Shown here in pieces: positions 33,979-44,704 of a stretch of DNA of 64,000 nucleotides; positions within the stretch are counted from its first letter, which is position 1, and every line of letters starts with the position of its first letter. Below the pieces are notes generated by a model. The model did not search any database. It was not told the origin of the DNA and saw only the letters and a list, made by a program, of their open reading frames with translations. This DNA is from Telmatactis stephensoni (Eukaryota; Cnidaria; Anthozoa; Actiniaria; Isophelliidae): positions 248,001 through 312,000 of the forward strand of contig JALIZF010001537.1 in assembly GCA_029948255.1 (NCBI GenBank), given 5' to 3'. The translations under genes were made by a program, and so were the position numbers.

Positions 33979-36276
33979 ATGGACCGCTTTATATCCAAAA
34001 AACACATGGAAAACCTGGTGTGCTATCAACGGAAAACGCATCTTGAGATAAGTGAACTGCTCAAAAAACGATATCCTCAACACAAAGGCTTCAGTGAACG
34101 ATCGGTACGACGGTATTGCAAAGAAAATGGAATATCAAGAAAATCTGGAATTGAAAATGGAGATTTAAACGTTATGGTTCAAGAAGTGGTTACAAAGGTG
34201 AATTAATTGCTGCTTATCCGTAAACATCACAAGCGTAGCGAGTACTCAGGAGGGGCACAGGAAGCCCGTATGAAATATTTCATTGTATAACCCAAGTAAC
34301 AAACAGACAGATTTATTCATAATTGTTTTAAATGCTTGTTTGTACTTTTCTCCTTTCTTCTGTTTTCTTTGTTTCTTTTTGAACGTTTTGTTCAAGTTTT
34401 TCATTATTATATTTTGAAGATTAAATTTTAGGTGACAATTCCCTCTCCCCACCCCCTCACACGCCCCTTGCTATGCCCCTGGTAAACATTTGATACTATA
34501 CATTTATTGGATGTATGCTTTTTAAATAATGTTCTTTACGTGTGCCAGGTTGGTCCCACCTGGGGAAGAAAAATGATAGCAGGCCATCTCCGATCAAAAT
34601 CCATCCGTGTTTCTGAAAGAAGAGTTGGCAAAGCCTTGGCAGAAGTTGCTCCTACATACAATCAACAAAGAAAAAATAGGGCAGAGCAACAAACTAACCC
34701 TGTACCATATAATGCAGAATATTTTGGCCATAAACTCCATATAGACCAAAATGAAAAACTAGGAATGTATGGAGTGGTACATGTGTGTGCAATTGATGGC
34801 TATAATGGTATGATTGTAAGCCACGCCTTAATGCCAGTTAAAAATAACCTTTTTATATATGATAACATTTATAGGTGAGTGTTTATCTTGTCAATGTATG
34901 CACGGCACATCTACAATTATTTCTAGTAAAGGGTGTACCCCTAGCCCTTTTTTGTCCAAAATATTAATATACTTTTCTATCCAAAATAAATTGCTTTACT
35001 CATGTTTTAGGCAGTCAGTACTCAAATATGGACTATGGGATCAAATAAGAGTTGATAAAGGCAGAGAATTTGCTCTGATGCTTTTCATGCAGGAACTCCT
35101 ACAAGAGCATAGGACAAACCCCAATCGTCTCCCATACATACAGACAACTTCTAAATTGGTGAGTTATTGCATATCAGTTCAAAATCCTACCTATTCACAT
35201 CTCATGAACAAAACATGCACACTTCTATTTTTGATTACATGTCTTGCATATAATCATTTCAAATGAATAAAGTTCATTTGAAAAGTTAACTTAAACCTAA
35301 AAGGCAAAACTACCCCTGCTCCCAAACTCACAACTTATTAATGACTAGCCTCAACACCATCAATCTTTATACTGATTTAGAATCAAAAGAGTTAACTCGG
35401 TTCATTGAGAGAAAATGAAGACAATGGTTGTTTCATTTATTAGTACTATACACAGATTTAAACCATATATACATGTAAACAATATGCTGTCTATCATGAG
35501 AGTAGTATGGTAAAGTTCCTCTCAAAATAAACTTGTAGATTCCACACAGGAATCATTTGAATTGCTTTTCTTGTTTGCTATAGAACCACAGAAATCAACC
35601 TAAGAATTAACTACCCCATCAAGAGAGCTTTGAACTCAATGGTTGATGATGAATCTCTTGACATGGAGGATGAGATAACCAAATTTTCTGTCTCTTGGGT
35701 GACAATGAGAGTTTGTTATGTAGGCTGTTGTCAATATATTGACTCATGGAATTCACACAAAATACCAGGTAAATAAGTTTGTTTATATAATAATCTTGAA
35801 GACTCCATTAAAACTTAAAACCTTGGCATGCAAATAAATAACTGTCAGAATTACAAACCCAAAAGCAAAACAGAAAGTAAGCTCTGGTCTTTAGGGTACT
35901 TTAACCAAAACACTCAAAACAAAATACAGATATTAATTAATACTTTGATTTGTCACAAGGCAAAGGTATACCAAAAGAGTTACAAACAGAGAAAAACAAA
36001 ACAAAGAAAATTGCACAAGATCTCCTACCAAAGGCAGAACATGCAACAAAGTTGTATGAAGATAATGGAGGACAACTAACATACTGGCCAGAATTTGGGA
36101 TTGACCCATTGTCATCTACAGAATTCTACTCTGCACGTCAAAGTGATTTTCACAGGTATATCCCAGATTTCACTACGATTTTTGAGAGGATAGTCCATGG
36201 AGACACTCAATTATTTGAGAATGCAGTCAAGCTATTCAGAAATATCACACAGCATTACTCTTCAGTGCTCCAATAA
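33979..36276 (+). pseudogene. Integrase-like (rve-type) transposase lacking its catalytic-Glu segment
   Basis: Five plus exons: 33979-34197, 34549-34874, 35011-35158, 35584-35769 and 35960-36276, with GT..AG junctions. Exon 1 has a helix-turn-helix-like start (HLEISELLKKRYPQHKGFSE). Exon 2 carries GRKMIAGHLRSKSIRVSERR and the first Asp (HKLHIDQNEKLGMYG). Exon 3 has the second Asp (QIRVDKGREFALML). Exon 4 should continue with the Asn-x-Arg..Glu motif, but NHR is followed at once by INLRINYPIKRAL in a shifted frame, so about 20 nt that normally carry the Glu are missing. The C-terminus (KIPGKGIPKEL, DPLSSTEFY) is intact in exon 5. Family placement (IS3EU/Ginger-like) is from memory. Confidence 0.75.
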
Positions 36277-36555
36277 ATCAAGTTTTAATTTGTATACTGT
36301 AAGTGCTCAATCCACAAACAAGAACAGCTATTACTTTCTCAGGGCTATAGGGCCAAATATGAATACTGTTATACGAGTTTGATGAGTTTCTGCCTGGGTT
36401 TATCACGGTTTTACAGAATGCAGAATAAGCAGACCTAAATTTAATTTCATCTTAGACTAGAGTATAGAGTGCTTTTCATAAACCCATGAAAGGAAAACCA
36501 AAGGATACAATTTGTTTTGTGGGTTTATGAAAAGCCCTCTAAGCTTACTTGCATT

Positions 36556-37294
36556 GAGTTACATACTGAGAAAGATGATTGATAGTTGTAAAAAACCCAC
36601 GAGTTCCCAATAGGGTAGTTTGTAGTTTCTCAGATAACTGCAGTAGTTGTAATCAGTAAGAATTGTTTGATACGAAGCCACAGTAAATATGTAGTTTGCA
36701 TTATCTGATTCTCTCCAATAAAAGTTGTTGTGTCGTCTTATTTGAGTGTTTCTTATCTTTGCTTTGGTTTGGTTTTAAACCATATACGGCTACAAGGATC
36801 CTAACTTGTTTGGATCAACTGGGTTAAAATCTATCCATTCTATGGCATCTTTTACTAGAGTGCTAGAGTAGGCTCGTCTGCATTAGCTGTCGCTCTAATC
36901 ACCAAGCAAAGTCGAGATTTTAGGCCCAAAACCCTCTCAATTTACGATCAAATACACAATACATTGGGTACTCTTTGCTTGTCAGTCGGCCATTTTTAAT
37001 TTATGCACATTATTCGGTGTTCGGGGAGGTCTGAGTTTAAGTCAACTAAAAGTCTTCTCCCTCCCCTGGTCAAGTCAACTTTGGTATCTTTCCAATTTTC
37101 CTTTTTTTGAAAAACGAAAATTGAAATCCATTTTTAAAGTTAAAAATTCAGAGGTATATTTACAATTTTTGAAAAAAGGAAATGTCCGATTTTCGCTAAA
37201 ATTCAATTTTCCAAATCACGAAAAACGCAAATATATCGAGCAAATCCAATTTTGGTATTTTCCAAAAATCGAATGGCCGGAGGGTACACGGACC
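36556..37294. repeat. Right terminal inverted repeat
   Basis: Inverted copy of the left repeat, about 739 bp. It ends GGAGGGTACACGGACC at 37294, just after a stretch matching the left end almost base for base. The transposase stop codon (36274) lies about 280 bp inside it. Confidence 0.9.
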
Positions 37295-38812
37295 GAACTA
37301 CCTGGCTATTTGGCCATTTTACACGAACAAAAAACAAGAAATATGCGATGTTAGACCTTACGGTTAAGTCCTGATTATATATTAAGTAGATTTCGTGGAT
37401 AGAGTTTTTGTAGTGGAAAATTGATTGCAAACGGTACTGAAATCGGAAATCAATAATAATAATAATAATACATTTATATAGCGCCTATCCAGATCTGTTC
37501 TAAGCGCTTTACAATACAAAACAAACCGAGGTAGACCAAGAGCTTAGGTTGGCGCCTTTGGCTGCCGCTACACAGTCCATACCACGATACTACTCAACAT
37601 TTTACAATAATTTTAAACAAAATCATATTACAACCACAGCTATTATAAGAAACAACAAAACATAACTCAAAAATATGTGCATGATGGCCGTTGGCTCAGT
37701 TGAGCTCATCCGCCCTTTGAAAGGTCTTTTTTTTAATCCTGCCTGGGTGTCATACCACCCTCCTCACCAACAAAAAACCTGGTGGGGGAGCCAGTTTAGA
37801 CGCCGACAACCCATCCATGTGGCATGTAGTACTGGGTTACATGTTACCAGTAGCAGGCTCCAGCCTGACCTGACATCAACCAACTGCCATCTACGAGATC
37901 TGTCTTACAACTTAACTTCAAAGCTTCATTCTTAGATAATAAGATAACTAATTCATGTAATCAGTTGTTTAATATGATTTCTAAGCTTCTGAGTGTTGTA
38001 AGATCTCACTGAAAGTCTGTCTCTGAATTGCAAAGAAGCTACAAACTGGCGCTGGCTACTACACTTGCTGTAAGTCCCCTTAGTCATGTCAGTTATGTAT
38101 TTGAATGCATCCAAAGGGCCAAGTTTTCGGAGGAATCCTTGAGTTTTGTAGAGTAGTACCAGTATGCATTTTAGCTTCAAACATTGTTCATTTAGGTTAT
38201 TCAGGCTATAAGAGGTTTGCAGAACAAAATAATATTCCAGTTTCCAATTACTGGATACTGCTGAGCTTCTTGACAAAAGGTGCATTTATGCAGGGTTAGC
38301 CTCTTTTTCAAGAAAGACCCTGCGCCAATGTGTCTGTTGTCTAATTTTACAGCGGTATGAATAAACTCGAAAAAGGTCTATTGAAAGAAATACCTTGACC
38401 TCCATCTCTTTGTTCCCTTCAACATCATTTAGACTAGTCTTTAAGAATTCAACCTCTTCAGCTGGATCTCCACAAATATGTAACTTCCATGTACATGGAA
38501 TAGAAACTCCCCTACCAGTCTGTTTTTTATTTTTATTTTACCCAGTGCTCCTACTGTACTCTGGGTTTCCAGTCACTATCCTGAAATGAGAGGAATAAGC
38601 ACTTAGAGATAGCTTCAAAGAATTTATGATATGTATATGCTACTGAAATATTTTGAGACTTGCTTAAGTGTAGCTACAAAATGTATCCCAAGGGATCCCT
38701 TTCAATAAAACAATTCCAAAGTGCATAGAATTGGTAATGACACATATATAAATTGAATAAGTGATAGCTCCACGTTACAACACAACATCAACCACTACAG
38801 AAAAATTCTGAA
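37295..38812. other. Repeat-rich spacer
   Basis: Contains the dispersed repeat at about 37450-37525 and a Pro/Gly-rich-looking segment at 37670-37900 that resembles the body of a dispersed repeat rather than a gene. A possible minus-strand exon ends near 38391 (LHICGDPAEEVEFLKTSL before a GT donor), but no acceptor was fixed. Confidence 0.35.
37450..37525. repeat. Dispersed repeat: (AAT)n, TATAGCGCCTAT, AAGCGCTTTACAA
   Basis: AATAATAATAATAATAATAC followed by ATTTATATAGCGCC and CTAAGCGCTTTACAATAC. A degenerate relative is at 16221-16290. Probably a retroelement tail; family not identified. Confidence 0.7.
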
Positions 38813-38886
38813 CCCCAGGTGGGAACTGAACCAACGACCTTCCGATTAACTAGACAGATGCTCTACCACTGAGCTACTGGAAACTC
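38813..38886 (-). repeat. tRNA-Thr-like SINE head or tRNA pseudogene
   Basis: The minus strand shows an A-box-like AGCTCAGTGGTAGAGC, an anticodon-loop-like CTAGTTA (anticodon AGT, Thr) and a B box GGTTCAGTTCC at normal tRNA spacing. The acceptor and anticodon stems pair poorly and non-tRNA sequence continues downstream, so a tRNA-derived SINE is more likely than a functional gene. Confidence 0.65.
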
Positions 38887-39215
38887 GTATGATAATCTGA
38901 GGGTTGAGTGGGAATATATAGCACTGAAAACATCAGTGACCTGGCATATGCTGAATACATCAGTTATTATATGTCTAAATAATGTAATGTTCAGGACAGA
39001 GGCTACTGGTTGCAACAATAATTTCAAGTCTAGTGATTTTTAAACTCATTGATTATTAAACATAGAGAAAATACAGGTATGTAGAACCAGATATTCATTT
39101 TGTAAGCAGGAAGAGAGGAAGCTAAATATCATTTTCTACATACTTTAGGAAGGAAAGAAAGTGTCAAAAATCTAGGCATACCAGAGTTAACTCAGGGCAT
39201 ACCAAACATACATAC

Positions 39216-39482
39216 CCAGTGACTAAAGTCACTTTGTCCTGGTCCATCAGTTCACAAACAGCTTTGTTGAGGAAGTATTGCATCCTGCCCATCACTTGTC
39301 CTACGACATCTCTGACCAAGTACGATGTCTTGCTAGATTTACTGACCATTCTTTGTAAAAGTATTTCATCTGGCAAATCATCGGGAACAATGCACAACAA
39401 TGCCTGGTCATCACGTCTACCAATTTCCCTTCGCACCTTGATCTCTGAGCCCAAGGGTAACTTTATGTTGTGCTCATGGTAT
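39216..39482 (-). CDS. Orphan exon of an unrecognised gene
   Basis: An 89-codon block bounded by an acceptor (TTTATTAG) and a donor (GTATGT). It reads HNIKLPLGSEIKVRREIGRR .. VPDDLPDEILLQRM .. VRDVVGQVMGRMQYFLNKAV. No stop inside. No domain recognised and no confident neighbouring exon; the possible exon ending near 38391 has the same strand. Confidence 0.4.
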
Positions 39483-39499
39483 CTAATAAAGTAAAATGA

Positions 39500-40035
39500 A
39501 TATACTGAGGTAAACCTTCCTCCCTCCCTACTGAAACAGACATGACAAGGGTATATTTTTATATTTAAATTATTCGAACATATCCCTTTATCCTTCCATT
39601 TGTGATTTTGACAACTTCAAGTTCAAGCTGCTTGGCTGCGCCTGTGTTAGAGTTTTGAGAACTATGTTACTAGTCCCGCTACAAGATGTTTACAAAGGCT
39701 TTAAACATGAAACCTTACCTCTTTTTGCCATCACGGATGAATTCTGGGGTCAAACAAGTATCTCAATTAAAATACAAACACCAAACTAGAGTGTAAAGTT
39801 CAAAATTCAAGCACACGAATGCGTACACTTGTATCTCACTTCGTGCAATAGCTCTGTGAGCTGTCACATTTGTTTTGGTTTCTCTGCTATCTGATTGGTA
39901 CATTAGTAACTCCTCGATAAATAACCTCACCTGATTGGCCAACAAAAAGTAAACATGTTACTTATTTTCTCAGAAAATCTGAGCTGTCAGAATTTGCTCT
40001 TTCTACTGGTGTCGCAAGGAATTTCTACAGTTGGA
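39500..40035. other. Spacer upstream of the P2RX7_C gene
   Basis: No coding or repeat feature assigned. Probably contains the promoter of the plus-strand gene starting at 40036. Confidence 0.4.
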
Positions 40036-41404
40036 ATGGCTTCCAGTGAAAGGTATTTTGTTACTCTTTGTATCAGTAAGCAGCTAAATATTTTCCTCGG
40101 CCTTCTAATCAAAACACTCTGTTATTGCTTCCATTTTATTTGTTTAGATCACAACCAAGTGCTGGACTTGATATTAGCACAAAGAAGCCCAAACGTGGTA
40201 AAGAGGTAGTTCCATTTAAAACAAACTCTAAAAGCCGTTCAAAATACCTTTATCAACGAAGGCTTACATTATTTAATTAAGGAAAGAAGGTTCACTTAAT
40301 GACTGGAATGATGTTCTTATAATCGTGAAAAATAAATACATTTCAGGGCATTTAACACCTGGTAAAGAATCACTTCTAAATAAGAGCTCTAATTCAGCTG
40401 ATGGTGAAGAAATTGGCGTTACACCTCTGGAAGAAACGCCAAGCCAAAGCAAGTGCAACACGAGCGATAACATCTTAAGGATAGTGGGGAATGCAAAGTC
40501 CAGACGAACACTGCAATTCATTCCGAGTATAACTTCATTCCTGGAGAGTATAATATCAGAAATTTCGAAGAGGAAGAGGAAAATGATTCCGAAGAAACTG
40601 TTGAAACAACGCAGGAATCGTCAGTCCAGCCATATTACGATGAGCCTTTAACCAACGAAGAATGGCTGAAAGAATACAGAAAGAATAAGGATTTAGAAGA
40701 CAAATTACAGATTGAGCTATAGAAAAGAATTGATGGAGACGATGCCAAGAATTGGCATTATTACAAGATTACAAGTATATTACAGTATTACAAGATAATT
40801 TTGTTGTTGTTTTCAACTTATATTCGTCTTTCATATAATTGTAGGTGTCTTTGTGGAAACTGCAGAACCAAATTGTTGCAAAACATTTACAAAGCAAAAT
40901 GCTGCAAAGAAAGTGATCGTTGTGTAGAAGCATGTTGCCGAGAAGACATTTTAGAGGACATGACTACACCGCCTTCCTGCATTACGTTGCACCCTGGTTT
41001 TCGTGCCGTGTGCCTGGAAAAATGGTTGTTGAAGCAGTCCGCTTCGAAATACAAGACTAGAGATCAGCGGCACTACAAAGTGTCTGGCAAAGAATCAACA
41101 TAAGTTCAATTAGAAATCATGTTAATTTACGGATCAAGATGTTGACGTTTTGATGTTATATTCCAGGTTTTTACGAGCTGTTTCATACCGTTTATTATTG
41201 CAACTAGTATATGGATTTCTTGGTGGAGAAAGAATACCTTTGCCAGCCTGTGCTTACCATAAAATAAGGTCAACTTTTCAACAGAATAAAGAGAGATTTA
41301 CAGGGTTTGACGACGATGAATTAATCAACTTTACTTACTTTGGAACAGAAAGACTCAAATATAGTGAGACTCAAATGCTTGTTGTAAATTTCTATATATA
41401 TTGT
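40036..41404 (+). pseudogene. P2RX7 C-terminal-domain (P2RX7_C) gene, apparently degraded
   Basis: Plus exons 40036-40052, 40148-40205, 40347 to about 40740, 40845 to about 41103 and about 41165-41404. The start reads MASSERSQPSAGLDISTKK and is joined in frame to an acidic, Ser/Thr-rich segment. Exon 4 has the zinc-binding signature of the P2X7 intracellular domain: CLCGNC, AKCCKESDRCVEACC, CITLHPGFRAVCLEKWLL. Exon 5 continues AVSYRLLLQLVYGFLGG and PLPACAYHKIRSTF, the usual end of this domain. This domain occurs without the channel in many cnidarian proteins (recalled). Problems: exon 3 changes frame near 40530 and has an in-frame TAG near 40720, and exon 4 ends in a stop without a clear donor. 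Either a pseudogene or my splice choices are wrong. Confidence 0.65.
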
Positions 41405-41454
41405 TAAAACGTGCACCCCTTTTCAATACTTGCGTAAAGTCAAAGCAAGCTCTT

Positions 41455-41559
41455 GTCTAAATTAGAAAACCCTAATAATCCCCGTGCAGCCAAACCTACA
41501 ATAAATAAACACCAAAAACCATATGTTGTTTGTCGCGTGCTTGCTGGAGACTGCACGGC
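41455..41559. repeat. Repeat Q, outer copy
   Basis: About 105 bp from GTCTAAATTAGAAAACCC to GAGACTGCACGGC; two or three differences from 42804-42908. Confidence 0.9.
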
Positions 41560-41737
41560 ACGGTATTTATTGAAGTAAAATTGGAAAATACAATATACAG
41601 AGCGAAATCAGAAATTGAGAGAGTGAGTACGGGCATCCATAGGATGAAAAAAACCCTTCGTGCCCGTTACGAAAGAACAGGGAAAAATCCCAGCCCCATG
41701 GACCACACTCTCTGACCTGCTGGGCTCGGCTGGAAAA

Positions 41738-42100
41738 CTAGATTCCTAAAGCTCTTGAAACTGACAGTAAATGTTCTAAATTGTCCTTCACATAGCCATC
41801 TTTGGCATTTTCACTAGACCATCTTCCGTGTCTCTTAAAAAGTCTGTCAGCAATGCCAGCGTTCGCAGCGGCAGACGCTCCACCCGATCGCAGACTATGG
41901 ACACCAAGTGTCGATACATCCGTGATGTCTTTGAAGGCCTCTCGAATCAACTCCCTGACTCTTGAGTAACTTATGCCTTGACGACGAACCTTCGAAGAAC
42001 AGTTGGGAGGAGAAATCGCCCGGAATAACGGCAACTCTTCTTCCAGGTTGATATCAGCTGCTTCAATATACCTCTCTAACGATTTAACGGGGCACGTCAC
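41738..42100 (-). pseudogene. Tyrosine recombinase C-terminal domain (YR element)
   Basis: 120 codons with the catalytic pattern VHSLRSGGASAAANAG (His-x-x-Arg), then DRLFKRHGRWSSENAKDGYV with the likely Tyr nucleophile. The upstream arm-binding and first-Arg region is missing, replaced by the 42.1-42.4-kb satellite, so the copy cannot be functional. It closely matches the recombinase relic at 60.1 kb. Confidence 0.8.
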
Positions 42101-42109
42101 CAGGCACCA

Positions 42110-42375
42110 GACATCACGTCCCTACAAGTTCATTCACGCGCACAAAGAACACGTGGGCACATCCACGTCCCTACATGTCGCCTATCCCGAGGCATGGGCA
42201 CATCACGTCCCTACATGTCGCCTATCCTAACGCACGGGCACATCACATCCCTACATGTCGCCTATTCCAAGGCACGGGCACATCACGTCCCTACATGTTG
42301 TCGATCTCAACGCTCGGGCACATTACGTCCCTATATGATTTAATATTTCATGCGCGAGCACATCGGGCACATCAT
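42110..42375. repeat. ~40-bp satellite inside the YR element
   Basis: Five to six degenerate copies of GGGCACATCACGTCCCTACA followed by TGTCGCCTATCC and a variable CACG tail, in direct orientation. It directly abuts the 5' end of the recombinase fragment. Confidence 0.85.
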
Positions 42376-42646
42376 GTACTAACAACATCACGAGCCTGAA
42401 CAACTTATTGTTAACGCAAGCCGCCAGAGTCCTAAACAACTAGTCATTGACGCAAACGTCCAAACTGAACAAATTTGACAGAAAAACATCTCAAAAATTT
42501 ATTTAAGGTACTCATCAATTGAAAAACAATGAAGAACAAATTGTCCCATTTCATGCTGTAGCGTAGACACGTCCTAGGAACAACACTGCCGATAAAAAAT
42601 ACAAGAAACAAAATAAACAACAAATCAAAAGGGCAAGTCGAAAAAC

Positions 42647-42798
42647 AAGTTTCAGAGCTGACAGTCTCCAGAAGAAAGCACCAAGAGGACTAACCGAAAA
42701 ACCAACAATCCTTAAATACTAAGACCAAATCCCAAGGGGGGCAATACATACCGACGAGAGCTTATTTTTTCTCTAATTTACAAAACGCGAAAAAATAC
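42647..42798. repeat. Repeat P, inner copy
   Basis: About 152 bp from AAGTTTCAGAGCTGACAGTC to GCGAAAAAATACA; one difference noticed from 43268-43419. Confidence 0.9.
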
Positions 42799-42803
42799 AA
42801 CTC

Positions 42804-42908
42804 GTCTAAATTAGAAAACCCTAATAATCCCCGTGCAGCCAAACCTACAATAAATAAATACCAAAAACCATATGTTGTTTGTTGCGTGCTTGCTGGAGAC
42901 TGCACGGC
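42804..42908. repeat. Repeat Q, inner copy
   Basis: Near-identical direct copy of 41455-41559, lying immediately beside the inner copy of P. Confidence 0.9.
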
Positions 42909-42932
42909 CAAGAGTACAAAGACGGCCTTTAA

Positions 42933-43250
42933 CTAGAAAACGGCTTTTTGGAGCTCTTCTTTAGCCTTCAAGAAACTGCCGCTTTCGATAGCCTTCAACG
43001 CACTTGCATTCGCCTTCAGGACTTTCTTGTTGAAGTTAAATTGTTGCTCGTTACCTTTCTTTTTGAAGGAGTAGGAATCCAATTCCTGGGCAGAGATTTG
43101 GGACGCTAAATCAGAGTGAGACTGTAGGATGTTCCCTTGAAGACCTTGGATTTGAGCGTTTACAGCAGCGAGGACCGACTCTTTCTGAGCATCAAGAAGA
43201 GCTTGTAGATCACTTGTGGATTGTAGAGACGACGTAGAACGATCCGCCAT
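42933..43250 (-). CDS. Gag-like ORF of the YR element
   Basis: 106 codons starting MADRSTSSLQSTSDLQALLD, a coiled-coil region, then ELDSYSFKKKGNEQQFNFNK and ASALKAIESGSFLKAKEEL. The FKKKGNE..FN motif is one I associate with gag-like ORFs of cnidarian YR elements (from memory). The frame stops shortly before repeat Q, so it is probably a 3'-truncated gag. Confidence 0.6.
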   Translation of the reverse strand: MADRSTSSLQSTSDLQALLDAQKESVLAAVNAQIQGLQGNILQSHSDLASQISAQELDSYSFKKKGNEQQFNFNKKVLKANASALKAIESGSFLKAKEELQKAVF

Positions 43251-43267
43251 GGAGAAAAACTGACTCT

Positions 43268-43419
43268 AAGTTTCAGAGCTGACAGTCTCCAGAAGAAAGC
43301 ACCAAGAGGACTAACCGAAAAACCAACAATCCTTAAATACTAAGACCAAATCCCAAGGGGGGCAATACATACTGACGAGAGCTTATTTTTTCTCTAATTT
43401 ACAAAACGCGAAAAAATAC
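43268..43419. repeat. Repeat P, outer copy
   Basis: Direct copy of 42647-42798, lying about 17 bp upstream of the gag-like start codon. It probably contains the element's promoter. Confidence 0.9.
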
Positions 43420-44365
43420 AGTAGTCTTCCACACTGATTTTTGATACAAGATGTAGCTAGAGAATGAAGTTTATTATATTTATTATATTTAATGCAAAGT
43501 CATAGGTTGCTTGTTTAATAGGAACTGATATAAATAGGTAAAATATATATCAAACTATATACATTATACAGTGGAATTCAACAAGAGTGTAGTGACACTA
43601 TTTAAAATATTAAATATATTGTATGACACCTTTATTGGTAAAAAACTTTTGCATCATGGTAGGGTATTTACTAAGTCATGTTTGGTTTTACACTCTTGTC
43701 TCTGTGCAGGTTTACAGTTTCACTGCTCTTTGGGATACTATTTTTCCCCCCTTGGCTTTGTATGTTTGTAGGATACTAAACAAATTTAATGATAAAATAG
43801 CAGATACCAAGGACAACAGTGTGAGTGCACCTGTGATTCCTATATTTCTCTAAACAAAATAAATGAATACGATGTAAGAAATTCATTCAAACGAAGGACG
43901 TAGTTTGTAAAATAGCACCTTTTAAATCTGACAATTGTATTCTTCTTAGTAGAATATTGTTACTTTGTAATCAAATATACAATAAAATAGCATCATATTC
44001 TAGCCTGATTTTTAGGGCTAGAACATTTTTATGCCCTTGCATAAAATGGCCACAAACAGAGCACTTTGGTTTGGCCCTTGGTGCTTTGTCTTGTCTTAAC
44101 ACTGGGGGGTTTCTTGCTCTGCTTCTTCAGTCACTGAAACCAAATAAACATTATTATTAACAAACGTACTAGAACTGTCTTTATCAGTCTGTGAGACTTA
44201 GGGGATACATGTTTCAAAAAAAAATCTAACCCAATTCAAACCAAGATGGCCATTATTTCAATATTAGTACATGTACTTGTTCATTGCTAAATTACCTATA
44301 ATCCTCATTGACTCTATTCAGTGTTAGATTTTTTCAATGAAAACCTCTATTCAGAATTACACTAT
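43420..44365. other. No gene recognised
   Basis: AT-rich, with short plus-strand ORFs near 43570-43850 that show no domain. Nothing assignable. Confidence 0.4.
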
Positions 44366-44451
44366 TCATTCCTCAAGTTCTTCAGCAGCATCTTTAAGGG
44401 ACTTATTTCTTTGAGCTTCAAGAAACGTTTGATAAATTTCCTCGATGTAGT
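44366..44451 (-). CDS. Possible terminal exon of an unknown gene
   Basis: Acceptor CTTTTTAG at 44452, then 28 codons (YIEEIYQTFLEAQRNKSLKD, ending ELEE) and a TGA. A plausible last exon, but no upstream partner was found; the LINE fragment to its right may have displaced it. Confidence 0.3.
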
Positions 44452-44704
44452 CTAAAAAGCAGATAGAGCATGTTTTAGAGGACGAACAAATAGTAAAAAA
44501 CAGACAAACAATCAAAATCGTCTAGTTTGTCAATAGAAAAACAATGTTTGAGACAAATAATATATCAGGTCCAGGTTCTTGGGGAAATCGGGAAGGATAA
44601 TTCCCTGTTAATCACATCAGATAATTATATTATGTTGTTTGTTTTCCATAAAAATAAAACAATCCCACAAGTTACAAATTCAAAACACAAGAAGTGTGGA
44701 TCAT

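Larger units (their letters stand above)
28736..37294. mobile_element. Large DNA transposon with long TIRs carrying transposase and RING gene
   Basis: The two ends are inverted copies: left 28736-29949, right 36556-37294. The outermost sequence GGTCCGTGTACCCTCCGGCC appears at the left edge and its reverse complement at the right edge. Between them lie a plus-strand integrase-like transposase (33979-36276) and a minus-strand RING-finger gene (33788-30979), divergently arranged with about 190 bp between start codons. The 8.56-kb length, long TIRs and integrase-type DDE protein resemble the IS3EU/Ginger-type elements described in Repbase; this assignment is from memory. Target-site duplication not determined. 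Confidence 0.8.
41455..43419 (-). mobile_element. Compact tyrosine-recombinase element(s) with two repeat pairs
   Basis: On the minus strand: repeat P (43419-43268), gag-like ORF (43250-42933), repeat Q (42908-42804), P again (42798-42647), a satellite, a tyrosine recombinase (42100-41738), then Q again (41559-41455). Each P is near-identical to the other P, each Q to the other Q. The order P-gag-Q-P-YR-Q fits two internally deleted copies joined end to end, or a split-direct-repeat (Ngaro-type) layout. RT and RNase H are absent. Confidence 0.7.

Noticed and set aside
37675..37935. 86-codon ORF containing PPHQQKTWWGSQF
   Set aside because: Falls within a sequence that looks like a dispersed repeat following the AAGCGCTTTACAA motif; no family recognised.
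38813..38886. Functional tRNA-Thr gene
   Set aside because: Promoter boxes fit, but the acceptor and anticodon stems pair poorly and SINE-like sequence follows.
42003..42399. His/Arg-rich repetitive ORFs
   Set aside because: Translation of the 40-bp satellite, not a gene.
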